30,410 nucleotides of DNA, taken from NCBI GenBank assembly GCA_044868295.1, contig JBIOWF010000182.1, positions 1 to 30,410 of the forward strand, read 5' to 3'. The DNA comes from JBIOWF01 sp044868295 (GTDB taxonomy: Bacteria > Actinomycetota > Actinomycetes > Streptosporangiales > Streptosporangiaceae). Both the position numbers and the translations under genes were made by a program. The notes under the pieces were generated by a model, which saw only the letters and a list, made by a program, of their open reading frames with translations, had not been told where the DNA came from and searched no databases. This document shows, piece after piece, positions 7,122-15,295 of the stretch. Numbering within the stretch: position 1 is the first letter of the stretch; every line of letters begins with the position of its first letter.

Positions 7122-9457
7122 AGATCCGCGATGCCCTGCATGCGATCAACGGCACGGACCTGTTGTGCGGGGCGGCGGCGGCCGGGCTCGCGGCCGGAGG
7201 CGTCTGCCACCTGATGGGCCTGCCGTCGACGGCGAACCTCATCTGGTCGGTGGTCACGGCGGCGGCGTTGCTGCCCGCGATCTGGTGGGCCGCGAACGGC
7301 CTGCGCAAAGGCCGACTGGGCAGCGACATTATCGCTGTGCTCTCGCTCGCCGGAACTCTCGCCGTCCGTGAATTCCTCGCCGGGGCGATCATCGGGGTGA
7401 TGTTGACCGGCGGCCAGGCGCTGGAGCAGCGCGCCTCTCACCGCGCCCGGCGGGACCTCGACGCCCTCCTGTCGCTGGCACCCCGCTTCGCCCATCGTTA
7501 CGCGGACGGCCGCATCGTGACCGTCGAGGTGGCCGCCGTACGGCCCGGCGACCTTCTCGTCGTGCGCCCCGGAGACATCGTGCCGGTCGACGGCCATCTG
7601 CAGAGCCCTTCGGCCGTGCTGGACGAATCCACCCTCACCGGTGAGCCGCTGCCGGTCGAGCACCAGGCCGGCGATGAGATCCGCAGCGGAGGCGTGAACT
7701 CCGGAGCTCCTTTCGATCTGCGGGCCACAACCGGAGCCGAAAGCAGCACGTACGCCGGGATCGTCCGGCTCGCCCGAGAGGCCGCGGCGTCCCGTGCCCC
7801 CTTCATGCGGATGGCCGACAGGTATGCGGCGCTCTTCCTCCCGGCAACGCTGCTGCTGGCGGGAGCCGCCTGGATGATGTCCGGGGACCCGGTCCGGGCG
7901 GTGGCCGTCCTCGTGGTGGCGACGCCGTGCCCCCTGATCCTCGCGGCGCCGATCGCCTTCGTGTCCGGCCTTTCTCGGTGCGCCAGGCGCGGCGTCATCG
8001 TCAAAGGCGGCGACGCTCTCGAACGGCTCGCACGAGCCAGGGTGCTGCTGTTCGACAAGACCGGCACCGTGACCACCGGCCGCCCCTCGCTGATCGACAT
8101 CGCCGCCGTCCCCGGCAGGTCACCTGACGAGCTCCTGCGCCTGGCCGCCTCACTCGACCAGATCTCCCCGCACGTGCTCGCCGCCGCGATCGTGCGGACC
8201 GCCCACAAGCGCGACATAGAGCTCACGCTGCCGGCCGATGTCGTGGAAGAACCCGGTCAGGGAATCCGCGGCCGGGTCGACGGCCGGACCGCCGCGGTGG
8301 GCAAGGCCGGCTGGGTGGCATCAGACGCCGCCTCCCCATGGGTCGAGGGTGTACGGCGACGCGCCGCGGCATCGGGGGCGCTCACGGTCTTCGTGGGGGT
8401 GGACGGCAGGCTCGCGGGGGCCCTGCTGTTCCAGGACCGGCTCCGCACCGACGCGGCCTGCACGCTGCGGCTTCTCCGGCGCGCCGGCATTGAGCGCACG
8501 ATCATGGTGACGGGCGACCGGCCGGCGGCGGCCGCGGCGATCGCCGAACTGGCCGGCGCGGACGAGGTTTTCGCGGAACAGAGCCCCGCGCAGAAGGTTC
8601 AGGTCGTCCGCGACGTAAGCGCCACCGCCCCCACCGTGATGACAGGAGACGGAGTGAACGACGCACCGGCGCTGGCCGCGGCCGGAGTCGGTATCGCCCT
8701 CGGCGCTCGAGGTGCCACCGCCTCTTCCGCCGCCGCCGACATCGTCATCACCGTGGACCGATTCGAGCGGGTCGCCGAGACCCTGGCCATCGCCCGCCGT
8801 ACCCGCCGGATCGCGTGGCAGAGCGTGTCGATCGGCATGGGACTGTCGCTGACCGCCATGGTGCTCGCGGCGGCCGGCCGGCTCACCCCCGTGCTGGGGG
8901 CCCTGGTGCAGGAGGGCATCGACGTGGCGGTGATCCTCAACGCGCTAAGGGCACTCGGCGAAGGCATCACACATCGGGTGCCACGTCTGCGTGGGGACGC
9001 CGCGGAGCTCGTCCGCCGGCTTGACGAGGAACACCGCATGCTCTGGCCACATATCGAAGGACTTCCCCGGCTGGCCGAGCGGATGGCCGGCACACCTCTA
9101 AGCGAAATGCTCGGGGACCTCCGGGAACTGGCCGACTTCCTCGACCGGCTCGCCACCCACGAACGCGATGACGAGCGGTTGCTCTACCCGCACGTGGCAC
9201 GCGCCCTCGGCGGCTCGGACCCCACCGGCACCATGAGCCGCGCCCACGCCGAGATCGCCGATCTGAGCCGCCGCACCGATCTCCTCGCGACCGCCCTGCT
9301 GGCAGGTCATGACGATCCCGACACCCGCGCCGAGCTCCGGCGGTTGCTCGTCGAACTCGCCGCCATCCTCCGGCTCCACTTCACGCAGGAGGAAGAGAGC
9401 TTCTTCGTCCTCGCGGAAGACGCCCCACGCCTATCCCAGCCGCCTGTGGATCACTGA
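7118..9457 (+). CDS. P1B-type metal ATPase with C-terminal hemerythrin domain
   Basis: Up to 779 residues. The start is uncertain: no good ATG is available and the TTG at 7118 is the first candidate. There is no N-terminal HMA metal-binding domain. Motifs: actuator loop STLTGEPLPV (TGEP 174-177); intramembrane TPC site in VVATPCPLILAAPIAF (269-271) in place of the usual CPC; phosphorylation site DKTGT (D313); hinge TGDGVNDAPA (from 509). The usual SEHP motif is replaced by ISPHVLAAAI (349-358). After the last membrane helices (about 565-612), residues about 630-765 form a hemerythrin-like HHE domain, with H639, H681-E682, H710, and H754 followed by E758. Hemerythrins bind di-iron and oxygen or sense iron/redox. 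The pump probably exports a transition metal; the substrate cannot be read from the sequence. No DosR-like box lies directly upstream; transcription may come from box 3. Confidence 0.88.
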   Translation: MKIRDALHAINGTDLLCGAAAAGLAAGGVCHLMGLPSTANLIWSVVTAAALLPAIWWAANGLRKGRLGSDIIAVLSLAGTLAVREFLAGAIIGVMLTGGQALEQRASHRARRDLDALLSLAPRFAHRYADGRIVTVEVAAVRPGDLLVVRPGDIVPVDGHLQSPSAVLDESTLTGEPLPVEHQAGDEIRSGGVNSGAPFDLRATTGAESSTYAGIVRLAREAAASRAPFMRMADRYAALFLPATLLLAGAAWMMSGDPVRAVAVLVVATPCPLILAAPIAFVSGLSRCARRGVIVKGGDALERLARARVLLFDKTGTVTTGRPSLIDIAAVPGRSPDELLRLAASLDQISPHVLAAAIVRTAHKRDIELTLPADVVEEPGQGIRGRVDGRTAAVGKAGWVASDAASPWVEGVRRRAAASGALTVFVGVDGRLAGALLFQDRLRTDAACTLRLLRRAGIERTIMVTGDRPAAAAAIAELAGADEVFAEQSPAQKVQVVRDVSATAPTVMTGDGVNDAPALAAAGVGIALGARGATASSAAADIVITVDRFERVAETLAIARRTRRIAWQSVSIGMGLSLTAMVLAAAGRLTPVLGALVQEGIDVAVILNALRALGEGITHRVPRLRGDAAELVRRLDEEHRMLWPHIEGLPRLAERMAGTPLSEMLGDLRELADFLDRLATHERDDERLLYPHVARALGGSDPTGTMSRAHAEIADLSRRTDLLATALLAGHDDPDTRAELRRLLVELAAILRLHFTQEEESFFVLAEDAPRLSQPPVDH

Positions 9458-9469
9458 GTCCCCCACAGG
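9443..9469 (+). terminator. Hairpin over the ATPase stop codon
   Basis: CCTGTGG and CCACAGG form a 7-bp stem with a 13-nt loop that includes the TGA stop of the hemerythrin-ATPase gene. It is weak, and terminator function is only suggested by position. Confidence 0.25.
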
Positions 9470-9604
9470 TCGGCAGCCGAGAGGAGCGGGACGGCCTGCG
9501 GGGAGACCTGACTGCGGCAGGGCACGCGTGTACACGAGCTCAGCCGGGCACGCCCTGACCGGTTCCGCCCGGCAGGCGTACCGGGTGCTGCGGCTCCGGC
9601 CGGG

Positions 9605-9967
9605 GTGCCCGCCGACTACGCCACCGACCAGGCCGCCGAGCTGGAGCCGGTTTTCTTCGCTCTCACCGAGGTGCAGGCCGCGTGCGCGACCGCGCGCCGC
9701 CGGGCGGAGCATCGCGCAGCCGAGATACGGGAGCACGCTCGTGCCCAGGCCGAGACCATCGTCTCGACAGCCCGGCTGGACGCGGAGGCGGAAAGGGCTC
9801 GGGCCGTGTCCGCCGCCCTGCATGAGGCCGATGAGGAGAGGTCGGCCACCCTGCGGGACGCCGACCTCGCTGCGGAGGGGATTCGGAGACGGGCCGCGGC
9901 TCGGATGCCGCAATACGTTGAGCGGGCGGTCGCAATGGTCAGATCTCTGGCGGGAGATCCTCCGTGA
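9605..9967 (+). CDS. Coiled-coil protein, V-type ATPase stalk-like subunit (E/G type)
   Basis: 120 residues from a GTG at 9605. About residues 15-95 are an Ala/Arg/Glu-rich helix with heptad character (EIREHARAQAETIVSTARLD), as in peripheral-stalk subunits E/G of V/A-type ATPases. The assignment rests mainly on context: the two following genes show remnants of V-ATPase subunits d/C and I. It overlaps the next gene by 4 nt (ATGA-type, here GTGA at 9964-9967), so it is coupled. No catalytic A or B subunit genes are in the window, so a working V-ATPase cannot be made from this locus alone. Confidence 0.55.
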   Translation: MPADYATDQAAELEPVFFALTEVQAACATARRRAEHRAAEIREHARAQAETIVSTARLDAEAERARAVSAALHEADEERSATLRDADLAAEGIRRRAAARMPQYVERAVAMVRSLAGDPP

Positions 9968-10311
9968 CCGCCGCGTGGGTCGCCGTCTCGACCAGGGCCA
10001 GGGCCCTCGTCCGCCGGAGAGTCGGTCTTGGCTCCGACTCCCTCGCGGCGGCCTCGATCTCCGAAATGGCCGAGCGGCTTCCCTCAGCCGCCCGCTGGGC
10101 ATTGCGAGACGTCGATGACGCCCAGCAGTTGTGGACGGCCGAGCAGCGCTGGTGGAAGCGGATGGAAGAGGACGGCAGGGCGCTATTGACCGGTTCGGGG
10201 TTTTCCATGGATCCGGTGCTGGGAGCCGTTGCCGTGCTCGCCGCGGACGCCAGGCGGGTCCGCAGCGCGCTGGAAATCGCCGCGCGGGGAGGTGGCGATG
10301 AGCTCACGTGA
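9964..10311 (+). CDS. Probable internally deleted V-ATPase subunit C/d (AC39-like)
   Basis: 115 residues. The C-terminal stretch WWKRMEEDGRALLTGSGFSM followed by DPVLGAVAVLAADARRVRSA resembles the end of actinobacterial V0 subunit d/C proteins, which are about 300 residues long. The N-terminus (MTAAWVAVSTRARALVRRRV) also fits the start of that family. The middle is missing: the text goes directly from a DVDDAQQ segment to the C-terminal helices in frame. I therefore suspect an in-frame internal deletion of roughly 200 codons. Annotators may call it hypothetical. It overlaps the upstream stalk-like gene and precedes the subunit I remnant. Confidence 0.5.
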   Translation: MTAAWVAVSTRARALVRRRVGLGSDSLAAASISEMAERLPSAARWALRDVDDAQQLWTAEQRWWKRMEEDGRALLTGSGFSMDPVLGAVAVLAADARRVRSALEIAARGGGDELT

Positions 10312-10335
10312 TCGTTTTCCACGGGGGAGTGAGCG

Positions 10336-10863
10336 ATGACGACGTGGCGCGATGCCCTCCATCCGATCCGCATGGAACGGATCGCCATCGTGGCGCCCAA
10401 GCGGCATGTTGACGAGGTGCTGGCCTTGGTCGCCGCGTCCGGGACGGTGGAGCTGTCCACACCGGCGGACGCCCTGCCCGAGGTCGTGCGGAAGACGATC
10501 GTGGTCCGTGACGATGTCGCGGCGTTCGCCGGCTGGATGCCCGCCACGTCGGTCTCCACCCTGTCGGCCGATCTGGCGCCCGCCGGTGGCGCCGTTGTGC
10601 CGCTCGCCCGGCCACGCGGCGTCGAGGCGCCCTCCTTGCTGCGGTCGGAAGGGCTGCGCCGCTCCCTCTCTCCGCTTGTCGAGACGTACGGCCCGGTGCC
10701 GTACTCGGACATCGATCCCACCCCGCTCGCGGCCGGCGCCTATGTCGTGATGTTCGGCATGATGTTCGGCGACGTCGGGCACGGGATGCTGCTGATCTGC
10801 GTCATGAGCCCTGCCGGCGGCGGCGCGTCCAGCGGCGCAGCTCGTCTGTGCCCCAGACGATGA
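10336..10863 (+). pseudogene. Truncated V-type ATPase subunit I
   Basis: Reading frame of 175 residues; intact subunit I is usually 450-650. It starts RMERIAIVAPKRHVDEVLAL, typical of subunit I, has the VAAFAGWMPA segment, and reaches the signature before the first helices, YSDIDPTPLAAGAYVVMFGM then MFGDVGHGMLL. Homology ends at about 10798. From there the frame runs into antisense of the convergent P2 ATPase (stop 10802) and ends in a meaningless tail (CVMSPAGGG...). The membrane domain with all proton-path helices after the first is gone, so it is nonfunctional. The ribosome binding site GGGGGAGTGAGCG lies before ATG 10336. Confidence 0.8.
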
Positions 10864-13510
10864 TGGGAAAGACGGCGATAAGCGCCAGGACGTCGGCGGG
10901 CAGGGCGGCGGTGCCGAAAAGGTGCTGCAAGGGCGGCAGATAGACCAGGGCGGCGGTGAAGGCCAGCTCAAAGGCGATGCCGCCCAGCAGCAGGGGGTTG
11001 GAGGTCAAGCCGACCTCGCGCAGAGAGGCGTGGTCGGTGCGGGCCGCCAAGGCGGTGCCGACCTGGCAGGTGACCAGCCCCGCGAAGGTGGCGGTGGTGG
11101 CGGTCAGGTAGGCGTGATGGAGCGGGGAGCCTGGCCCCGTGGGGGCACCGGGGTGCCAACCGGCCCGCCACAGCACGTAGAAGAACGCGGTCATCACCAG
11201 GGCGGCGGAGACGAGGCCCAGGTAGCCCCACGCTCGAACAAGCATGTCGCGGGAGATGACGCCTTGGGAGGCGGGACGGGGCGGGCGGGTCATGAGGCCC
11301 GGTTCAGCGGGTTCGCGCCCCAGGGCGAGAGCGGGGAGGGTCTCGGTGCCCAGATCGATGGCCAGGATCTGCAACACGGTCAGGGGCAGCGGGACGAGCC
11401 CTCCGCTGAGGGCGAAGACCAGGAACGGGACGACCTCGGGAACCGCGTGGGCGAAGATGTAGAGGATGAACTTGCGCACGTTGTCGTAGACCTGGCGGCC
11501 TGATTCGATCGCGGTGACGATGGTGGCGAAATTGTCGTCGGTCAGCACCATGACGGATGCCTCGCGGGCCACATCGGTGCCCGAGCGGCCCATGGCCACC
11601 CCGATGTGGGCTTGGTGCAGGGCGGGAGCGTCGTTGGCGCCGTCACCGGTCATCGCCACGATCTGCCCATGGGCGCGCAATGCGTCGGCGATCTTCAGCT
11701 TGGTCTCCGGCGAGGACCGAGCGAACACGATCTCGGCGTCGGCCGTCAGCAACTCGTCGAGGTGATGGTCGGTCAGATGCTCGGCTTCGGCGACCACCTG
11801 CAGGCGCGGAACGCCGATCCCGACCTCTCGCGCCACCGCGGCGGCGGTAGCACCGTTGTCTCCGGTGACGACGTGCACCAGAAGCCCGGCCTCATGGCAG
11901 CGGCGCACCGCGTCCCTCACCTGCCGCCGCGGCGGATCGTAGAGGCCCACCAGCCCCACAGGGCGCAGTCCGCGCTCGGCCTCCTGCCGCCGCGCCGGTA
12001 CGGCGGCGCCTGAAGGCAATCGGCGGGCGGCGATCGCCAGCACCCGCAGCCCGCGGTGAGCGAGCTCGTCGACGGCGCCGAGCATGGCCGAACGTTCGGC
12101 CTCCGTTGCCATGCAGCGGGCCAGGACGGCTTCCGGCGCCCCCTTGACATTGATGATCAGATGGTCGCCTTGCTCGGCGGGCCTGCTCACCGTCGACATC
12201 AGCCGCAGCCGCGCGTCGAAGCGGAACGTGGCGCGGCGCCGGGCGTCCCTGCCGGCCACCAGGCCCGCCAGTTCCGCGGCTTCGCCGGGACCGGCGGCTC
12301 CTTCGACCAGCGCGATCTCGGTCGGGTCTCCTTGAAGACGGCCGTCCTGGTCGTAGGCGACCGTCGTGCACTCGGTCATCGCCTGCACCAGCTCCACGGG
12401 CAGCGACTGGTGCCGCGGAGCCGTCACGATGCCGCTCTGCGCAGTCCAGATCGTCTGCAGGCGCATGCGGTTCTGGGTCAGGGTGCCGGTCTTGTCGGTG
12501 CAGATCACGTTCGTGGAGCCCAGCGTCTCGACCGCGCTGAGCCGTTTGACGACCGCCCCCCGGCGAGCCATCAGGCGCACCCCGACCGCCAGCGCCAGCG
12601 TGATTGTAGGCAGCAGTCCTTCGGGGACGTTGGCGACCAGCAGCCCGATCGCGAACATCAGCGCGTCGGTCAGCGGCAGCCCCACCAGCAAGCCGACCAG
12701 CAAGAAGACAACGCCCATCCCGACAGCGACCGCGGCGATCAGCCAGGCCACCTTCTTGACCTGCGTTTCCAGCGGGCTCTCCTGGCGGGGGGTGCGCTGG
12801 CTCAAGGCGGCGATCCGGCCGAGTTCCGTGTGGCCCCCGGTGGCGTACACCACCGCCTGAGCCTGTCCCCCGACACATGTCGTGCCGCTGAACACGAGAT
12901 TCGGCTCGCGCAGCAATTCGACGCCCACCTCGGCCGGGCTCGCCACCCGGTCCACCGGGGCCGACTCTCCGGTCAGCATCGACAGGTCGATCTCCAGCGC
13001 CCCGTCGATCAGCCGGGCGTCGGCGGGCACCTTGTCGCCCTCCTCCAACACCACCAGGTCGCCGGGCACCAACTGGGCCACGTTCACTGCCTGCGGCCGC
13101 CCATCTCGTATGACATGGGCACGATCGGGCAGGTACGCCGCCAGCGCCTCCACTGCCCGCTCAGCCTGGTGCTCCTGCAGGAGGGCGAACGCGGCGTTCA
13201 CCACGATCACCGCCAAGATCGCCCACCCGAGCACCGGCATCCCGGCCACGAACGCCAGAACGCTCGCCACCCACAGCAGCAACGCCAGCGGATGGGCGAG
13301 CTGGCGCGTCACCTGACGGGCCGGCGATGAACGCTCCCGTCGCCGCACCTCATTGAGACCGTACACAGCAAGCCGCCGGACCGCCTCCCGCTGCGACAAC
13401 CCGTGCGGACCGGTCCCCAGCTCCTTGCGAAGCAGAGGTAAAGGCTCCCGAGGATCGGGGACCCACTCAGCGAGCTGGGCTGGAGGCTCGGCAGCCGAGA
13501 ATCGCGCCAT
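10802..13510 (-). CDS. P2-type cation-transporting ATPase (CtpF/PacL-like)
   Basis: 902 residues, full length. An N-terminal cation ATPase domain (about 15-75) is followed by actuator loop MLTGESAPVD (TGES 180-183), the M4 motif NVPEGLLPTITLALA (about 294-308), phosphorylation site CTDKTGTLTQNRM (D339), hinge TGDGANDAPA (about residue 620), and the M5-M6 segment with AVPEVVPFLVFA and AIDLGTETLPALALG. The SAVETLGST-CTDKTGT sequence and PEGLLPT resemble Na+/K+-ATPase-like P2 pumps, while length and context resemble mycobacterial CtpF, a DosR-regulated calcium exporter. The ion cannot be assigned from sequence. A DosR-like box lies 65 bp upstream (13569-13582). Its 3' end abuts the truncated V-ATPase subunit I gene. 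Confidence 0.92.
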   Translation of the reverse strand: MARFSAAEPPAQLAEWVPDPREPLPLLRKELGTGPHGLSQREAVRRLAVYGLNEVRRRERSSPARQVTRQLAHPLALLLWVASVLAFVAGMPVLGWAILAVIVVNAAFALLQEHQAERAVEALAAYLPDRAHVIRDGRPQAVNVAQLVPGDLVVLEEGDKVPADARLIDGALEIDLSMLTGESAPVDRVASPAEVGVELLREPNLVFSGTTCVGGQAQAVVYATGGHTELGRIAALSQRTPRQESPLETQVKKVAWLIAAVAVGMGVVFLLVGLLVGLPLTDALMFAIGLLVANVPEGLLPTITLALAVGVRLMARRGAVVKRLSAVETLGSTNVICTDKTGTLTQNRMRLQTIWTAQSGIVTAPRHQSLPVELVQAMTECTTVAYDQDGRLQGDPTEIALVEGAAGPGEAAELAGLVAGRDARRRATFRFDARLRLMSTVSRPAEQGDHLIINVKGAPEAVLARCMATEAERSAMLGAVDELAHRGLRVLAIAARRLPSGAAVPARRQEAERGLRPVGLVGLYDPPRRQVRDAVRRCHEAGLLVHVVTGDNGATAAAVAREVGIGVPRLQVVAEAEHLTDHHLDELLTADAEIVFARSSPETKLKIADALRAHGQIVAMTGDGANDAPALHQAHIGVAMGRSGTDVAREASVMVLTDDNFATIVTAIESGRQVYDNVRKFILYIFAHAVPEVVPFLVFALSGGLVPLPLTVLQILAIDLGTETLPALALGREPAEPGLMTRPPRPASQGVISRDMLVRAWGYLGLVSAALVMTAFFYVLWRAGWHPGAPTGPGSPLHHAYLTATTATFAGLVTCQVGTALAARTDHASLREVGLTSNPLLLGGIAFELAFTAALVYLPPLQHLFGTAALPADVLALIAVFPIIVWGTDELRRWTRRRRQGS

Positions 13511-13568
13511 GGGACCTACCCTTCGCGCCTGTAGCTCGACCGAACAGGGCCCAACGGGAATCGACCGA

Positions 13569-13582
13569 GGGCTGAAAGTCCT
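13569..13582 (-). promoter_or_regulatory. DosR-like palindromic box 4
   Basis: On the reverse strand AGGACTTTCAGCCC. Its centre is 65.5 bp upstream of the P2 ATPase ATG at 13510, the same distance as boxes upstream of the alcohol dehydrogenase and the other P2 ATPase. The flanking GACCG precedes it. Confidence 0.62.
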
Positions 13583-13721
13583 CGGTCATCGAGTGGACAT
13601 CACTGCCGCGGTTACCGTCCGGGCGCTTCGCACACCGGCTGAGCGGCACGCCGGCGCCGCCGCGCTCGTACACATCAGTCTTCCATCTGACCTTCCGTTC
13701 CGCGGGCAGGACAGTGCTTGA

Positions 13722-14583
13722 TCATGTTTTCCGCACGGGCCGCTCCAGGGTCGAGGTGTCGCCTTCGGGCAGGCCGAGCTCGCGGGCCTTGAGGAGGCGG
13801 CGCATGACCTTTCCGCTGCGGGTGTGCGGGAGGTTCTGGTCAAAGGCGATCTCTTTGGGGGCGACCGCCCCCATCCGGCGACGACCGAAGGCAATCAACT
13901 CCAGCCGCAACTTTTCCACGGGCTCGAAGACGGGATTGAGGGTGACGAAGGCCTTCACGAGTTCACCCGCCACCGGGTCCGGCTTGCCGATCACCCCTGC
14001 CTCCGCGACGGCGGGGTGTTCCATCAGCACCGACTCGACCTCGAAAGGGCCGATGAGGTGGCCGGCGGACTTGATGACGTCGTCAGCTCTGGCGACGAAC
14101 CAGAAATATCCGTCCTTGTCTCTTCGGGCGATGTCGCCGGACAGATACCACCCGCCGGCGAAGGCCTTGGCGTACCGGTCCGGATCGTTCAGGTAGCCGC
14201 GGAACATCGAGGGCCAGCCGGGGCGCAGGGCGAGTTCGCCCTCGTCGCCGGGATCCTCGATCGTCCGCACGGTGCCGTCGACGACACGGGCCCGGCCGTC
14301 CTCGCCACGCTGGAGCAGCGCCGCCTCGACCCCAGGCAACGGGCGGCCCATGGAGCGCCACGTCATCCTTCCCGACGCAGCACAGGGCCACCTGATCGCG
14401 CCGCGCCGTGGTGACGTGGCGATCCACCGCCTCATGGGCGATGTTCAGCCCGCGCCCGCCGGGCAGACCATCGATCGACCGCCGAGCGGCCTGCCAGGAG
14501 AACTCACGGCATTCGCCCTCATAATCCACGAGGTTGGGCCGGCCGCCCAGGCGTCCGGCCTTACGTATGGGCTCCCACGTCAT
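13722..14583 (-). pseudogene. Acetyl-CoA synthetase with large internal deletion and frameshift
   Basis: The gene begins at an ATG at 14583 after a strong site (GGAGGAGGCAGCA). The first 75 or so codons read MTWEPIRKAGRLGGRPNLVD and NIAHEAVDRHVTTARRDQVA, a typical Acs N-terminus. At about 14365-14375 the sequence jumps, with a frame change, to SMGRPLPGVEAALL, which belongs near residue 400 of a 650-residue enzyme. The C-terminal part is intact: WYLSGDIARRDKDGYFWFVA, ADDVIKSAGHLIGPFEVESV, and the catalytic Lys region LPHTRSGKVMRR. The adenylate-binding core is missing, so the gene is dead as acetyl-CoA synthetase. The C-terminal 210 residues remain open from 14435. Boxes 5-7 lie between it and hsp20. 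Confidence 0.88.
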
Positions 14584-14651
14584 TGCTGCCTCCTCCTTGT
14601 CGGCGGCTGAGGACGCCGTTCCAGGCTGTGGTCCCCGCGGCCTCCCCGGCA

Positions 14652-14665
14652 GGTACGTAAGTCCT
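14652..14665 (-). promoter_or_regulatory. DosR-like palindromic box 5
   Basis: On the reverse strand AGGACTTACGTACC. Its centre is 75 bp upstream of the acs pseudogene start at 14583. Confidence 0.55.
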
Positions 14666-14709
14666 CGATGCCCATGACCGAAGACCTCGCTGTTCACCGC
14701 GCCCCGAGT

Positions 14710-14723
14710 GGGCCGAAAGTCCT
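14710..14723 (-). promoter_or_regulatory. DosR-like palindromic box 6
   Basis: On the reverse strand AGGACTTTCGGCCC, an exact match to RGGACYTTNGNCCC. It lies 22 bp centre-to-centre from box 7, about two helical turns, so paired binding on one DNA face is plausible. Confidence 0.65.
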
Positions 14724-14731
14724 GGCATCGG

Positions 14732-14745
14732 AGGACCTCGGCCCC
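14732..14745 (+). promoter_or_regulatory. DosR-like palindromic box 7
   Basis: AGGACCTCGGCCCC. Its centre is 69.5 bp upstream of the hsp20 start at 14808. Confidence 0.6.
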
Positions 14746-14807
14746 TGCGCCGGCCGCTGCCGCCGAGTTGGGATTGAAGGGCAGGAACCAACCCATGGAG
14801 GTGCTAC

Positions 14808-15236
14808 ATGAACGCGCTGATCCGCCGGGAATCCCGGAGCCTCTTCCCTGACTTGTTCGAATGGCTGGAAGGGCCCCTGTCCACGGTACGGCCGCAGCCG
14901 TGGCAGACCATCAGATTCGAGGATTACGTCAAGGACGGCCGGTACGTCCTGCGGGCCGAGCTACCTGGCATCGATCCCGAGAAGGACGTCGAAATCACCC
15001 TGACCGGTGGCGTTCTCACCGTCCGCGCCGAGCGGCGGGAGGAGGAGAAGGAGCAACACCGGACCGAATTCCGATACGGCACCTTCACTCGGTCCATCAC
15101 GCTGCCGGCCGGAGTCGACGAGATGAATGTCAAGGCCACCTACGAAAAGGGCGTCCTCGAGGTCAGTGTGAAGCTGGCGGAGGAGAAGCAGGAGAGCAAG
15201 CGGATCACGGTGGAGCATCCGAGCGAGCGGAAATGA
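14808..15236 (+). CDS. Hsp20 / alpha-crystallin small heat shock protein
   Basis: 142 residues from ATG 14808 with GGAGGTGCTAC just upstream. The alpha-crystallin domain spans about residues 38-130: YVLRAELPGIDPEKDVEITL, GGVLTVRAERREEEKEQHRT, FRYGTFTRSITLPAGVDEMN and the hallmark YEKGVLEVSVKLAEE. The length and short N-terminal arm are normal for class A Hsp20. It acts as an ATP-independent holdase in the cytosol. HspX (Acr), the best known DosR-regulated protein, belongs to the same family. Three DosR-like boxes precede it. It is followed by two CBS-BON genes in the same direction and is probably the head of an operon. Confidence 0.95.
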   Translation: MNALIRRESRSLFPDLFEWLEGPLSTVRPQPWQTIRFEDYVKDGRYVLRAELPGIDPEKDVEITLTGGVLTVRAERREEEKEQHRTEFRYGTFTRSITLPAGVDEMNVKATYEKGVLEVSVKLAEEKQESKRITVEHPSERK

Positions 15237-15247
15237 GCGATGAACCG

Positions 15248-15271
15248 GGCCCGCTCCCCCGCGAGCGGGCC
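15248..15271 (+). terminator. Hairpin between hsp20 and CBS-BON gene
   Basis: GGCCCGCTC, loop CCCCGC, GAGCGGGCC: a perfect 9-bp stem starting 12 nt after the hsp20 stop. It could be a partial terminator or an mRNA stabiliser that makes hsp20 more abundant than the downstream CBS protein. Confidence 0.5.
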
Positions 15272-15295
15272 GGTGCGCATCGGAAGGAGAGAGGG

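Noticed and set aside
13511..13524. GGGACCTACCCTTC just before the P2 ATPase start as another DosR-like box
   Set aside because: It lacks the G at position 10 and the CCC half, and it is the reverse of the ribosome binding site region (GAAGGGTAGG).
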